Origin: Corynebacterium sp. HMSC078H07
Lineage (GTDB): Bacteria; Actinomycetota; Actinomycetes; Mycobacteriales; Mycobacteriaceae
DNA length: 64,000 nucleotides
Assembly (NCBI RefSeq): GCF_001812805.1
Contig: NZ_KV810490.1
Coordinates: 1 to 64,000, forward strand
Reading direction: 5' to 3'
Shown here: one piece after another, positions 27,547 to 36,227 of the stretch
How positions within the stretch are numbered: the first letter of the stretch is position 1
How the letters are laid out: every line of letters starts with the position of its first letter
Program-made: the position numbers and the translations under genes
Notes under the pieces: generated by a model
What the model saw: the letters and a program-made list of their open reading frames with translations, nothing else
Databases searched by the model: none
What the model was told of the DNA's origin: nothing

Positions 27547-27939
27547 ATGAGTTTTCCGATTCGTGTTGTCGGCGCCATCTTTATTGATGGTGACCGATTC
27601 CTGGCTTGCCGTAAGGCCCCAGGAAAATCTCTAGCCGGCATGTGGGAATTCCCGGGTGGAAAGATTGAGCCGGGCGAGACTCCACAGGAGGCATTAGCTC
27701 GCGAGTTGGCAGAAGAACTCTCTCTCACAGCGACTGTCGGTGAGAAAGTCACCACGACGCTTCACACTTATGAGTTCGCCACCATCGAACTCACCACCTT
27801 CCTGTGCACCATCCAATCCGGTGACCTTGTACTCACCGACCATGACGCCACCCGGTGGGTCACCGCCGCCGAAGCACAAGAGCTCGACTGGGCTCCCGCT
27901 GACATCCCTGCCGTTGAGCTCATCTCCTCACGCCTATGA
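27547..27939 (+). CDS. NUDIX hydrolase (MutT-like)
   Basis: 130 residues. The Nudix box GKIEPGETPQEALARELAEE with the REL-EE core (about 39-58) is complete, and IRVVGAIFIDGDRFLACRK is the typical first strand of MutT-type (d)NTP pyrophosphatases. There is no Shine-Dalgarno. CATACT lies 6 bases before the ATG, so a leaderless mRNA is plausible. Its stop overlaps the ATG of the next gene (ATGA, 27936-27939), so the two products are made together. It might sanitise oxidised nucleotides or hydrolyse a nucleotide signal for the helicase. Confidence 0.88.
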   Translation: MSFPIRVVGAIFIDGDRFLACRKAPGKSLAGMWEFPGGKIEPGETPQEALARELAEELSLTATVGEKVTTTLHTYEFATIELTTFLCTIQSGDLVLTDHDATRWVTAAEAQELDWAPADIPAVELISSRL

Positions 27940-30900
27940 CTTCTGATTCCCTGCTGCCTTTTGGCATCTACGAAACGCCCGTCACGGCTCGTATCCACGA
28001 GCGCATCAAGGAAACTCAACGAGCCCTTCCCACTGCGGCTTCCGGAATTACCGAGGTGACCACTAAGGATGTCGATCCAAGATTTGCCACGGCCGTTTCC
28101 CAACACTTCGCCCGGCTTATTGAACAACGGCTGCTCGAAGTCAAAAAGCCGGAAGAACGCGTCGCGCTCATCAATGACCTCGCGCAGCACCTTGGTGCAG
28201 ACGAAAAGGTATCAGCTGAACAGCTCCTTTATGCGATTTACAGTTCAGAGCTCACCGAACCACCAGTCCTGCCCGAAGTATCCCTGAACTCCAGCGCGCT
28301 TTTCACCAATAGCGTGGACGACACCAACATGTCGGTGGAAATTGCGCGCGAGATTTGTACTGCGGATTCAGTCGATCTGCTCTGCGCATTCATCAAGAAT
28401 TCCGGAATTTCTGTCATTAGTGATGAGCTGGAATACCTTCGCGACCACAAGAAACCTCTGCGAGTCATCACCTCAACATATTGCGGTGCGACTGAAGCCG
28501 CTGCAGTGCGCCGTCTTGTCGAAGACTACAACGCTGAGGTTCGAATCTGCTACGAGCACAAGACCACCCGCTTGCATGCAAAGGCGTGGCTCTTTCGCCG
28601 TGAGTCCGGATTCGATACCGCCTTCATCGGCAGTTCTAACCTGTCCCGTTCTGCCCTTGTCGACGGATGGGAGTGGAACGTTCGCGGCTCCCGCTCTACC
28701 ACTCCGGAGATCATCGAGAAGTTCATCAAGACTTTTGACAGCTATTGGTTCGACAATCACTTCAAACATTTCGACCCGGAGCGTGATTACGAGCGCTTGC
28801 TTGAAGCACTTCGTGGAGCGAAGTTCCTCGAAGCAAAGGAGGGAGAGAAGCTTGAGTTATCGGGCCTGCGTGTCGAGCCCTACCCCTATCAGCAGGAGAT
28901 GCTGGAGGCATTGCGTTCAGAGCGAGCAGTGCACGGCCGACACAAGAACTTGCTAATCGCTGCTACCGGCACCGGTAAGACTGTCGTCGCAGCCTTAGAC
29001 TATCGCCACCTCTGTGATGAGTTTGGACGCCGTCCGCGCCTTCTGTTTGTGGCTCACCGCCGGGAAATCCTCCAACAGGCACAGCGCACCTACCGGGAGG
29101 TTCTCCAGAGCTCCGATTTTGGTGAACTTCTGGTTGGCGGCGAAGAGCCTCGTCGCTGGGACCATGTTTTCGCAAGTATTCAATCCCTCCACGGCGAACG
29201 CCTGACGCGCATAGCTCCTGACCACTTCGATGTCATCGTGATCGATGAATTCCACCACGCAGAGGCCACGACCTACCGAAAGATTCTCGATTACTTCCAA
29301 CCTCAAGAGCTCCTCGGACTCACAGCAACACCCGAGCGCGGAGACGGCGAGAACGTCCAGAAATTCTTCGACTACCGCGTGGCCCATGAACTACGCCTCT
29401 GGGATGCGCTTCGCCTACAGCTACTCGCGCCTTTGCACTATTACGGGGTCGATGACGATACCGACCTCTCGAGTCTGACATGGAACAGAGGAAAGAAAGA
29501 CTACAACACGACAGAGCTCAGCGAGTTTTATATAAAGGCTGGAGAAAAGCGCACCCGTTTCATCATCAATGAACTCAATCGCCGAATCTTCGATCTCTCC
29601 GAGATGAAAGCCCTCGGCTTTTGTGTTTCGATCGCCCACGCCGAGTACATGGCGGAGCAATTTAACGCTTTTGGTATTCCTGCTTTAGCGGTAAGCAGCA
29701 AGCAAAGTACTGAGGAACGCAGAAGAGCTATTGCACAGCTGCGCGATGGCTACATCAAGATCATCTTTGCGGTCGACATTTTCAACGAGGGTGTCGACAT
29801 TCCTTCTATCAACACTCTGCTGCTCCTGCGCCCAACTCAGAGCCCGGTTCTTTTCGTTCAGCAGCTGGGCCGCGGACTGCGCCTTAACCAGGGTAAGGAC
29901 GCATGTATCGTGTTCGATTTTCTTGGACTCCAGCACGAAGAATTCGACTTTGAAGAACGCTTCAAAGTGCTAACCGCTGCCCGCGGCAAAAGTTTCATGA
30001 AGGAAGTCGAGCAGGGCTTCCCCACTGCGCCACCGGGTTCCAACATCACGTTGGACCGTGTGACGACAGACCGCGTTTTGGCCAACGTCAAGCGTCTGGC
30101 ACGAAACACAGTCAAGAAGATCCGCTCTCAGATTAGTGAACACGGCACCACTGACCTTGCGGCTTTCATCCACGCCTCCAATATTCCTCTGGAGGACATC
30201 TACCGCAGGAAAGGAATCTCCTGGACCACACTCCTCCGTGATGAAAAGCTTCTGCTTCCGTCCAACGAGGACAGCGAAGAATCCTTCCTCCTGAGCCGTA
30301 TCCGAGTTCTGCTCCACATCAATGACCCCGGCCGCGTAGCGGCATACAGCCGACTCATGGAGGCCGACGGCCCCTCAGAACAGGACATGACTGACCGCGA
30401 AAAGCGCTATGCCACGATGCTCGTTCTGGCGCTCTGGGCGAATTCCAATAAAGCCATCCCGGGCTCGTTGGATGAAGCGCTTGAAATCGTTCGGTCCCAT
30501 CCCGCGTTCGTCAACGAAGTCAATCAAGTCATGCGGATTGCAATTGAAGCGTCCCGCGTAATTCCTCAGCAGTCCTCTCACAGTGTGCTCGAGACGCATG
30601 CAGACTATAGCCTTGCTGAACTTGTCGGTGCCTTGGACGAGGGCCCGCTCAAGAAGCTCGCCAACCTTCCCCGCGAAGGAGTCAAACGCTTCGACACATC
30701 AAACACTGATCTCTTCTTGGTGACCTTCCAAAAGGATGAGAATGTAAGTGCTTCGACAAATTACCGCGACTACCCGCTATCTCCAGATCGACTTCACTGG
30801 GAATCTCAATCCACGACCACTTTGAAGTCAGCGATGGCCAAGCGCTACATCCATCACCAAGAACTCGGCGGAAGCATCATCATCGCTACTCGTTTCACCA

Positions 30901-31052
30901 AGAAGAACAAGGTTGATACCGCAGCGGCCTATACCTTCCTCGGCAACGTTGACTATGTAACTCACCGCGGCGAAAAGCCCATCCAATTCGAATGGAGCCT
31001 ACGTCGCGACATGCCTAAGAAGCTGTATGCGGCAGGACGAACGGTCGCTTAA
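27936..31052 (+). CDS. PLD-nuclease-like / SF2 helicase / DUF3427 protein
   Basis: 1038 residues. After about 110 residues comes a phospholipase-D-type domain with RLHAKAWLFRR (about 211) and FIGSSNLSRSAL, a single HxK site. A superfamily 2 helicase follows: ATGTGKT (about 343), VIDEFHHAEATTY (about 436), LGLTATPERGD and QQLGRGLRLNQGK (about 643). The remaining 350 residues match the position of the DUF3427 domain. Such architecture suggests a nuclease-helicase acting on DNA in repair or defence. It overlaps the NUDIX gene by 4 bases. The PLD site usually needs dimerisation. Confidence 0.87.
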   Translation: MTSDSLLPFGIYETPVTARIHERIKETQRALPTAASGITEVTTKDVDPRFATAVSQHFARLIEQRLLEVKKPEERVALINDLAQHLGADEKVSAEQLLYAIYSSELTEPPVLPEVSLNSSALFTNSVDDTNMSVEIAREICTADSVDLLCAFIKNSGISVISDELEYLRDHKKPLRVITSTYCGATEAAAVRRLVEDYNAEVRICYEHKTTRLHAKAWLFRRESGFDTAFIGSSNLSRSALVDGWEWNVRGSRSTTPEIIEKFIKTFDSYWFDNHFKHFDPERDYERLLEALRGAKFLEAKEGEKLELSGLRVEPYPYQQEMLEALRSERAVHGRHKNLLIAATGTGKTVVAALDYRHLCDEFGRRPRLLFVAHRREILQQAQRTYREVLQSSDFGELLVGGEEPRRWDHVFASIQSLHGERLTRIAPDHFDVIVIDEFHHAEATTYRKILDYFQPQELLGLTATPERGDGENVQKFFDYRVAHELRLWDALRLQLLAPLHYYGVDDDTDLSSLTWNRGKKDYNTTELSEFYIKAGEKRTRFIINELNRRIFDLSEMKALGFCVSIAHAEYMAEQFNAFGIPALAVSSKQSTEERRRAIAQLRDGYIKIIFAVDIFNEGVDIPSINTLLLLRPTQSPVLFVQQLGRGLRLNQGKDACIVFDFLGLQHEEFDFEERFKVLTAARGKSFMKEVEQGFPTAPPGSNITLDRVTTDRVLANVKRLARNTVKKIRSQISEHGTTDLAAFIHASNIPLEDIYRRKGISWTTLLRDEKLLLPSNEDSEESFLLSRIRVLLHINDPGRVAAYSRLMEADGPSEQDMTDREKRYATMLVLALWANSNKAIPGSLDEALEIVRSHPAFVNEVNQVMRIAIEASRVIPQQSSHSVLETHADYSLAELVGALDEGPLKKLANLPREGVKRFDTSNTDLFLVTFQKDENVSASTNYRDYPLSPDRLHWESQSTTTLKSAMAKRYIHHQELGGSIIIATRFTKKNKVDTAAAYTFLGNVDYVTHRGEKPIQFEWSLRRDMPKKLYAAGRTVA

Positions 31053-31394
31053 ACAATAACTGGCCACTTTAGGTCGAGGACACCTCCACCAAGTGGAGAT
31101 AGAACTGCCGCAATTGATTCAGTTATGTAAGAATTTTCAGGAACTTACGGTCTGGTAACGCTAGCTAACCTCGGGTACATACTGGCACCCCCAATTCAAC
31201 AAAGAATGCCTATATTCACGGTGTATCAGATTCAGATCGGGCGTTGGCATTTGGATTTGGTCAGAATCACACCCCCGAATGAGAGGATTTCATGGTGGCG
31301 AATTGACTGATATTTTGCACTAACCTAATATTCTCTTAGATGCTTAGTGTCCGCTGAGCATATACACCCGTTGAGCAACTTACGGAGGAGAGGC
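31053..31394. other. Intergenic region after the helicase, with promoter
   Basis: 342 bases. A weak hairpin CTCCAC/GTGGAG (31084-31098) may end the helicase transcript. The middle is AT-richer than its neighbours and holds no ORF. A four-codon reading frame with a GAGAGGA site (start 31291) precedes a near-consensus promoter at 31303-31331. Confidence 0.5.
31303..31331 (+). promoter_or_regulatory. Near-consensus sigma-A promoter
   Basis: TTGACT (31303-31308) and TAATAT (31326-31331) are separated by exactly 17 bases. Transcription should begin near 31338 and run into the small ORF at 31395. It is among the best promoter matches I saw in this window. Confidence 0.7.
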
Positions 31395-31562
31395 ATGGAA
31401 GCCTCCAGCAAACGCAGCCAGAAGCGATGGAGCCGCCCTACTACCGGTTCCGAGGCTTCCACGTATGGCTTCACGCGTTTTCGCGAGCGTGACTTCAAGG
31501 CTGCATTGGGCCACGCCCCACGCTGGGCCGCCTGCAGCAAGCGAGCACATACCTCTCGTTAG
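31395..31562 (+). CDS. Putative small basic protein, unannotated type
   Basis: 55 residues beginning MEASSKRSQKRW, rich in Arg, Lys and Ser, with no membrane segment. GGAGGAG (31384-31390) sits 4 bases before the ATG, and a near-consensus promoter lies 64 bases further up. Its first codons (31397-31405) pair with GAGGCTTCC at 31452-31460, so the start may be occluded by RNA structure. Its stop overlaps the end of the opposing rpiR-family gene by 4 bases. It could instead be a regulatory RNA antisense to that gene. No family recognised. Confidence 0.4.
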   Translation: MEASSKRSQKRWSRPTTGSEASTYGFTRFRERDFKAALGHAPRWAACSKRAHTSR

Positions 31563-32398
31563 TACTCGAAGCCCTCGAGAATATTCTTCAGCTTCTGCTG
31601 GAACGGCGCAATATCATGCTCGTACCGCCGCTGAATCGACAGCACAATGGCGTTTAGCATGAGCATTGGAACCGACAGGGTGGTAAAGGTTCCCTCATCG
31701 CCACGGGGAGCGGCCAGAGTGACGACAGGTACTGGGTGAACAACACGCAGGTCATCCGTAATGAGAAGGACCTTACATTTAACCGCCTCAGCATAGTTCA
31801 GCAGCTGACGTAGCGGACGCGTGGAGCGGCGGAAGGCGAAGACTATAAGAAGGTCCGGCTCCCCCATGCGGAGCAGCTGTTCAGCGATGTCTTGGTCCGT
31901 CTCACCCGCAAGGTCGTGGACAGATCGTCCCAGTCGGCGAAAGCGGCGCTCTGCCTGATCACACAGTGGAATGGAGTTGCCGCGGCCGTAGATGTAGATA
32001 TCGCGGGCATTCATCACCAAGTCCGCTGCCCTGTTAATGGAATGCTGGTCAACGCTTCCCGACGCCGCGGACAACGAATCCATTTCCTTGGACACCAGTT
32101 GTCCCAGAATCGTCTGTCCAGCCTCATTGCGGAATGCCCGACGACCGTTCGAATGCTCAGCAGCAAGGTACTGGTCATGCAACATGCGCAATTCTTGGCG
32201 CAGCTCCAGGTAGCCTTTGTATCCAAGCTTCTTGGCCGTTCGAGTCACGGCAGAACCGTGGACGCCGGCCTTGGCAGCGACGTCTTCGCCGCGCCACAGG
32301 GCCGCTTCTTGCGGGCGGCTAAGAATCACATCAACAACCGCCTCGTCTGCCCGACTAAGTTCCGCCCGGTGGCGCTCCACCCTTTGTTGAAAATTCAC
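31559..32398 (-). CDS. MurR/RpiR-family transcriptional regulator
   Basis: 279 residues: an N-terminal helix-turn-helix of the RpiR type (EDVAAKAGVHGSAVTRTAKK, then LGYKGYLELRQELR) and a C-terminal SIS sugar-phosphate-binding domain (MNARDIYIYGRGNSIPLCDQ, then VFAFRRSTRPLRQLLNYAE). Such regulators respond to phosphosugars or amino sugars. The GTG start lacks a Shine-Dalgarno and has TAAACT 6 bases upstream, suggesting a leaderless mRNA. It lies 80 bases downstream of the MFS gene and may control it. Confidence 0.88.
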   Translation of the reverse strand: MNFQQRVERHRAELSRADEAVVDVILSRPQEAALWRGEDVAAKAGVHGSAVTRTAKKLGYKGYLELRQELRMLHDQYLAAEHSNGRRAFRNEAGQTILGQLVSKEMDSLSAASGSVDQHSINRAADLVMNARDIYIYGRGNSIPLCDQAERRFRRLGRSVHDLAGETDQDIAEQLLRMGEPDLLIVFAFRRSTRPLRQLLNYAEAVKCKVLLITDDLRVVHPVPVVTLAAPRGDEGTFTTLSVPMLMLNAIVLSIQRRYEHDIAPFQQKLKNILEGFEY

Positions 32399-32478
32399 AC
32401 CACAAGTTTAACAAAAAGTTTTTTAAGGGCCGCCTCAGCTTTCAAAATGTGGCCAAATATAGTGACTTTTTGCAGGTT

Positions 32479-33705
32479 CTACTTATACTTTCGGCGAAGC
32501 CCCTGCAACACAATTTTTTTATCCTGCAAGGTGTCACGCCCGAAGCTCCACGCAAGGACTCCGCCCGCCGCCACGATGGCACACATGCTGAAGGCCACCC
32601 CAAAGCCGAATCGATCCGCAAGGAATCCAATCACGATCGGCCCCAGGATTTGCCCAAAGTCACCAGCCATCTGAAAGGTCGAAAGCACCTGTCCACCAGA
32701 ACGCTTCAACCCCACCACATCGGCGATGGCCGCCTGCTGCGACGGCACAATAAGCCCTGATGAAGCACCGGCGAAGGCGGAGAGCACAAGGAGGGTCCAC
32801 ACGGACGTCGCCAAGCCCAGCGTTCCTACAAACAGCGCCGAGCCCACAAGGCCCGCAAGAATGAGTGGCCGGCGTCCAATACGGTCAGACCAGGAACCAG
32901 AAAACTGCAGCACAGCTGCATTTCCCGCCGCAAAGACCGCGAGTGCGATGCCCGAGGCCTGGCCACCATTATGGAAGATGGACGCTGCAAACAGTGGAAG
33001 GACTGCAACACGCACGCCCATATTGATCCATCCTTGGGCAAAATTCGAGGTCAATACTGCTCGATAAGCGGTATCACCCCAGGCCTCCTGCAGCTTCATC
33101 GGCGGAAGGCAGTGTTGACGCTCAGCATCGGTGTCGACCGCCGGCATCAGAACCCAGACAACGAGTGCCGCGAGCGCCACTCCTAGCCCGTAAATGAAGA
33201 AGGGCCACCGAAAGCCGAGGAAGGACAAGCTGGCACCAACGAGCGGGCCGATGACGTTTCCCAGCAGGAAGGACGTGGCATACGTGGCTGAGCACCGACC
33301 GCGAATAGCAGGTGGCGAGAGCTTCACGATGAGCGCCATGGCTGCCACAGTGAACATGGTGGAGCCAATACCCGCGATGGCGCGCAGCACCACGATGTGC
33401 CAATACTCCTGGGCGATTCCCACAAGACCCGTCGTAAGAGCAACGGTTAACAACCCCGTCAGGTAGACACCGCGCGTGCCAACGCGATCGATGAGGCGGC
33501 CAGCGGCTGGTGCGAAGATGAGACGGCTAGCAGAGAAAATGGAGACCACCAGTCCCGCGGCCGCCATCGACACATCGAAGCTGACAATGAACTGCGGAAG
33601 CAAGGGCGCGATTAACCCATAGCCCAATGCGATGATAAAGCCCGCGGTAACCATCACCCAGATCTCCCGCGGAATCTTCAGTTCTTGTGCAACGCCCTTA
33701 CTCAT
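32479..33705 (-). CDS. MFS transporter, probable drug or metabolite exporter
   Basis: 408 residues with 12 predicted membrane segments. The N-terminal half has VSIFSASRLIFAPAAGRLIDRVGTRG, the cytoplasmic-loop motif A of major-facilitator exporters, and SWSDRIGRRPLILAG repeats it in the second half. Substrate unknown. TACAGT lies 10 bases before the ATG with no Shine-Dalgarno, so near-leaderless initiation is likely. It precedes the RpiR regulator on the same strand and diverges from a hypothetical gene. Confidence 0.87.
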   Translation of the reverse strand: MSKGVAQELKIPREIWVMVTAGFIIALGYGLIAPLLPQFIVSFDVSMAAAGLVVSIFSASRLIFAPAAGRLIDRVGTRGVYLTGLLTVALTTGLVGIAQEYWHIVVLRAIAGIGSTMFTVAAMALIVKLSPPAIRGRCSATYATSFLLGNVIGPLVGASLSFLGFRWPFFIYGLGVALAALVVWVLMPAVDTDAERQHCLPPMKLQEAWGDTAYRAVLTSNFAQGWINMGVRVAVLPLFAASIFHNGGQASGIALAVFAAGNAAVLQFSGSWSDRIGRRPLILAGLVGSALFVGTLGLATSVWTLLVLSAFAGASSGLIVPSQQAAIADVVGLKRSGGQVLSTFQMAGDFGQILGPIVIGFLADRFGFGVAFSMCAIVAAGGVLAWSFGRDTLQDKKIVLQGLRRKYK

Positions 33706-33799
33706 AGCGACACCAACTGTAGCCTACCCATCCAAACTGTCGAACATCTTTTCGCAAATGTAGGTTTCGATGTCCGCACCGCTTTCTACTGTGAGGGCC

Positions 33800-34336
33800 A
33801 TGAAGAATTACAACAGCTTTCGTACCTCGGTTCCGCGCTCCACTCAGCCCAGCATTCATGCTGGCGAACTCACGGCAGATATCCTCTTTCACCACAGTGA
33901 CACCTTGAACTCCGTGGAGAGCATCATTCGCCATCCACGCTCATTGGCGCGTCCCACACCGCAATGGCGGCCACCATCAAAGTCACTTCCCTCAGTACCG
34001 CTTCGAGGCGAGGAAGGAGAATCCACCCCACCGCTGACGCTAACTGTGTCGCGTCACCGTGTTGGCGAACGGGCGAAAGCTCGTGTACTTGGCTTCGGGG
34101 AAAAACGTGTGCCGACCTACCTCATTACCGTTCGTATTACCTCCCCTACCGGACGGCCCGTGTCCCCTGCGGTCGCGGAAGCGTGGGTACGCGCGCTCGT
34201 TCCCGCACACTTAGTCACGGCAGTGCATGAGATTTCAAGCAGCAGTGCTGCGACCTTCGTCTGGCTCGTTGATAGCACGTACACCCCAGTTCGCTCTCCG
34301 CTGTCGTTGTTCGAAGGATTCAGCCAGGCAGCTTAA
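33800..34336 (+). CDS. Hypothetical protein, function unknown
   Basis: 178 residues from ATG 33800. TACTGT lies 7 bases upstream and no good Shine-Dalgarno is present. An in-frame ATG at 33770 would add 10 residues. The N-terminal half is low-complexity (Pro, Ser, Thr, Arg). The C-terminal half looks folded: PTYLITVRITSPTGRPVSPA, then EAWVRALVPAHLVTAVHEIS and FVWLVDSTYTPV. No signal peptide or membrane segment. I do not recognise the family. Convergent with the next gene, 11 bases away. Confidence 0.55.
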   Translation: MKNYNSFRTSVPRSTQPSIHAGELTADILFHHSDTLNSVESIIRHPRSLARPTPQWRPPSKSLPSVPLRGEEGESTPPLTLTVSRHRVGERAKARVLGFGEKRVPTYLITVRITSPTGRPVSPAVAEAWVRALVPAHLVTAVHEISSSSAATFVWLVDSTYTPVRSPLSLFEGFSQAA

Positions 34337-34347
34337 GCCGCGGCGCT

Positions 34348-35199
34348 CTACAGGTAGCGTTGCAATCGGCCGACGAAGCTGCGGGGAGGTTCCTCGTCCA
34401 AGGAAAGGGTGAAACGACCTTCTGTCAGCACACGGGCCACGGCCGACTGGGTTTCTGGTCGGTCGAACGAGTTCCGCACGGGCTTCGGCACGAAGCGGAT
34501 AAACAAGCACACCAGCACGACAGTAAAGGCCTTATCGAGCGGGTCTGAGGTTAGAACTTGGAGAAGTGTCGCCGTGGTTTCGTCGTGGGTAATCAACAGG
34601 AAGAAGTTGGCGAGCTCTCGGGCGCCGCGGGGCAAAATCTGGTTCAGCGCAAACAGGGTCGAGGCCAACGACACGAGCGCTGCAATGATGCCGAGCCCAT
34701 AGCCCGCAAACAGGGTAGAAATCATGCGTTTGAACGCACCACGGCGTGCTAGCCAGCCCACCATTAACGCCAGAATCAACGCGTTGGGCAGGTAAGCAAG
34801 TTCCAAAGGACTGACGACGCACCTGAGGCTCAATGCCAGAGCTGCGGTCCCCATCCCAAGAACGGGGCCATAAATAATCGCAATGAACACCGTTCCCACC
34901 GTGTCCATATAGAGCGGGATGTGGAGATTGAAGAACACCGTTGAGCCCACCATGTCCACCACAACTGCGAGCAAGGCATTGATGAGCGCATGCCTACTCC
35001 ATAGCCCTCGCTGGGAGCCAAAGAGGAGAAGGACGCATAGAAAACTCAAGCCCCACACAGTTGCTGGGAGGAGGGATTCAAAGGTCCTTTCGGCGAACTT
35101 GAACCTCGGGGTCAAGGTGAGGCCCCACGCCGCCACTGCGCAGGCTACGCCAAGGACAACGCTTATGCGCTGACCACGAAAAGCCCTGTTAACCGGCAT
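34348..35199 (-). CDS. ECF-type S-component-like membrane protein
   Basis: 283 residues, about eight hydrophobic segments. The stretch LHIPLYMDTVGTVFIAIIYG with PVLGMGTAALALSL resembles substrate-binding S components of ECF vitamin transporters, which usually have six helices and about 180-220 residues. The extra length and a charged C-terminal tail (about 235-283) are atypical. No energy-coupling ATPases are nearby, so it would have to share modules encoded elsewhere. Substrate unknown. Confidence 0.55.
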   Translation of the reverse strand: MPVNRAFRGQRISVVLGVACAVAAWGLTLTPRFKFAERTFESLLPATVWGLSFLCVLLLFGSQRGLWSRHALINALLAVVVDMVGSTVFFNLHIPLYMDTVGTVFIAIIYGPVLGMGTAALALSLRCVVSPLELAYLPNALILALMVGWLARRGAFKRMISTLFAGYGLGIIAALVSLASTLFALNQILPRGARELANFFLLITHDETTATLLQVLTSDPLDKAFTVVLVCLFIRFVPKPVRNSFDRPETQSAVARVLTEGRFTLSLDEEPPRSFVGRLQRYL

Positions 35200-35276
35200 A
35201 GCCCCTGGCTGCTCCTCATCGAGTTCAAAATGTACCCGATTATCCTAGCGTGCCCATGCCTAGGAGGCGACTAATC

Positions 35277-36167
35277 CTAGCTGTCGCTGCCTTCTGGGCC
35301 ATTGTTGGCGCCATCATCGGCTTCGTTGTCGGCATCATCGTCTTCGACCTCGTCGCCATCGGCATCGTCGAAGAGAATGTCATCGTCGTCCTCATCGTCG
35401 TCGGCACCGAAGATGTCGTAGACGTCCGGCTCATCAAAGTCGGGGTCCTCCACGCTGACCAGCTGGGCTTCCCAATCCAGGGCCTGGTCGGAGACCAAGC
35501 TCAGGACGTCAAAGAGGCGATCAAAGTCGGTGTAGGTGCCAAGCTCGAGTGCTTCGGCGGGAACCTCGATGATGGGGGCGAGGGTGGCGTCGTCGAACTC
35601 GCCGGCGTCGAAAAGCGCCACGCGCTCTTCCTCCCCCAGGTCCTCCATGGCGTCGTTTTCCCACAGCTCGTTGATAGCTTCATCTTCCAGCTCGTCGAGC
35701 TCGTCCTCATCAAAGTCGAAGGAGAGGAACCGCACCACAGCGCTGGGGACGCCGTCGATGGTTTCCACGAGCACGCGCAGCTCGGAATCGTTGGCGACCT
35801 CCGCCACGACGAGGTTCGGGTTGAACTCATCCTGGAGAAACTCCAACTCAGCAATACGCTCATCGGTGCCCTCAAGAAGGTCTCGGAGCACGGTGACCAC
35901 TTGGTCGGTAGCGATATGGCGCGACACGGCTTCCACCGCATCCTCCACAGAGAACGCAACGGAGACCAAGACGGCCTCGAAATCCTCATCATCCTCATCC
36001 ACATCTGCGGCGGCGATGTAGACGTTTGCGGCGGGGAGAATCGGGTCAATTTCTACAAACTGGATCTCCAAGTCAGAGGTGATGGGCACGAACATCACAT
36101 CGTCATTGACGCGGGACTCAATGCCTTCCCCGTCCAGCGCAGAAGCAATATCTTCAAAAAAGCTCAT
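35277..36167 (-). CDS. Strongly acidic hypothetical protein with Asp-rich tail
   Basis: 296 residues from ATG 36167. An upstream start at 36224 would add 19 poorly supported residues. About a third of residues are Asp or Glu. The last 45 residues are almost only Asp, Glu, Ala and Gly. The N-terminal part (SFFEDIASALDGEGIESRV, VPITSDLEIQFVEIDPIL) looks like a YbjN/secretion-chaperone-like fold, but I cannot confirm it. It follows the esterase by 60 bases. The tail may bind cations or mimic nucleic acid, which is inference only. Confidence 0.6.
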   Translation of the reverse strand: MSFFEDIASALDGEGIESRVNDDVMFVPITSDLEIQFVEIDPILPAANVYIAAADVDEDDEDFEAVLVSVAFSVEDAVEAVSRHIATDQVVTVLRDLLEGTDERIAELEFLQDEFNPNLVVAEVANDSELRVLVETIDGVPSAVVRFLSFDFDEDELDELEDEAINELWENDAMEDLGEEERVALFDAGEFDDATLAPIIEVPAEALELGTYTDFDRLFDVLSLVSDQALDWEAQLVSVEDPDFDEPDVYDIFGADDDEDDDDILFDDADGDEVEDDDADNEADDGANNGPEGSDS

Positions 36168-36227
36168 GTGATCAACATCCGTCCATGTGGCAGTGTCACC
36201 CCGGCTGCTACCAAGGCCCCACACATC

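Noticed and set aside
28530..28550. GGTTCGAATC, resembling a tRNA T-arm
   Set aside because: It lies inside the helicase coding region and no acceptor or anticodon arms surround it.
31325..31540. Minus-strand 71-codon frame opposite the small ORF
   Set aside because: The plus strand has the promoter and Shine-Dalgarno. The minus frame has neither.
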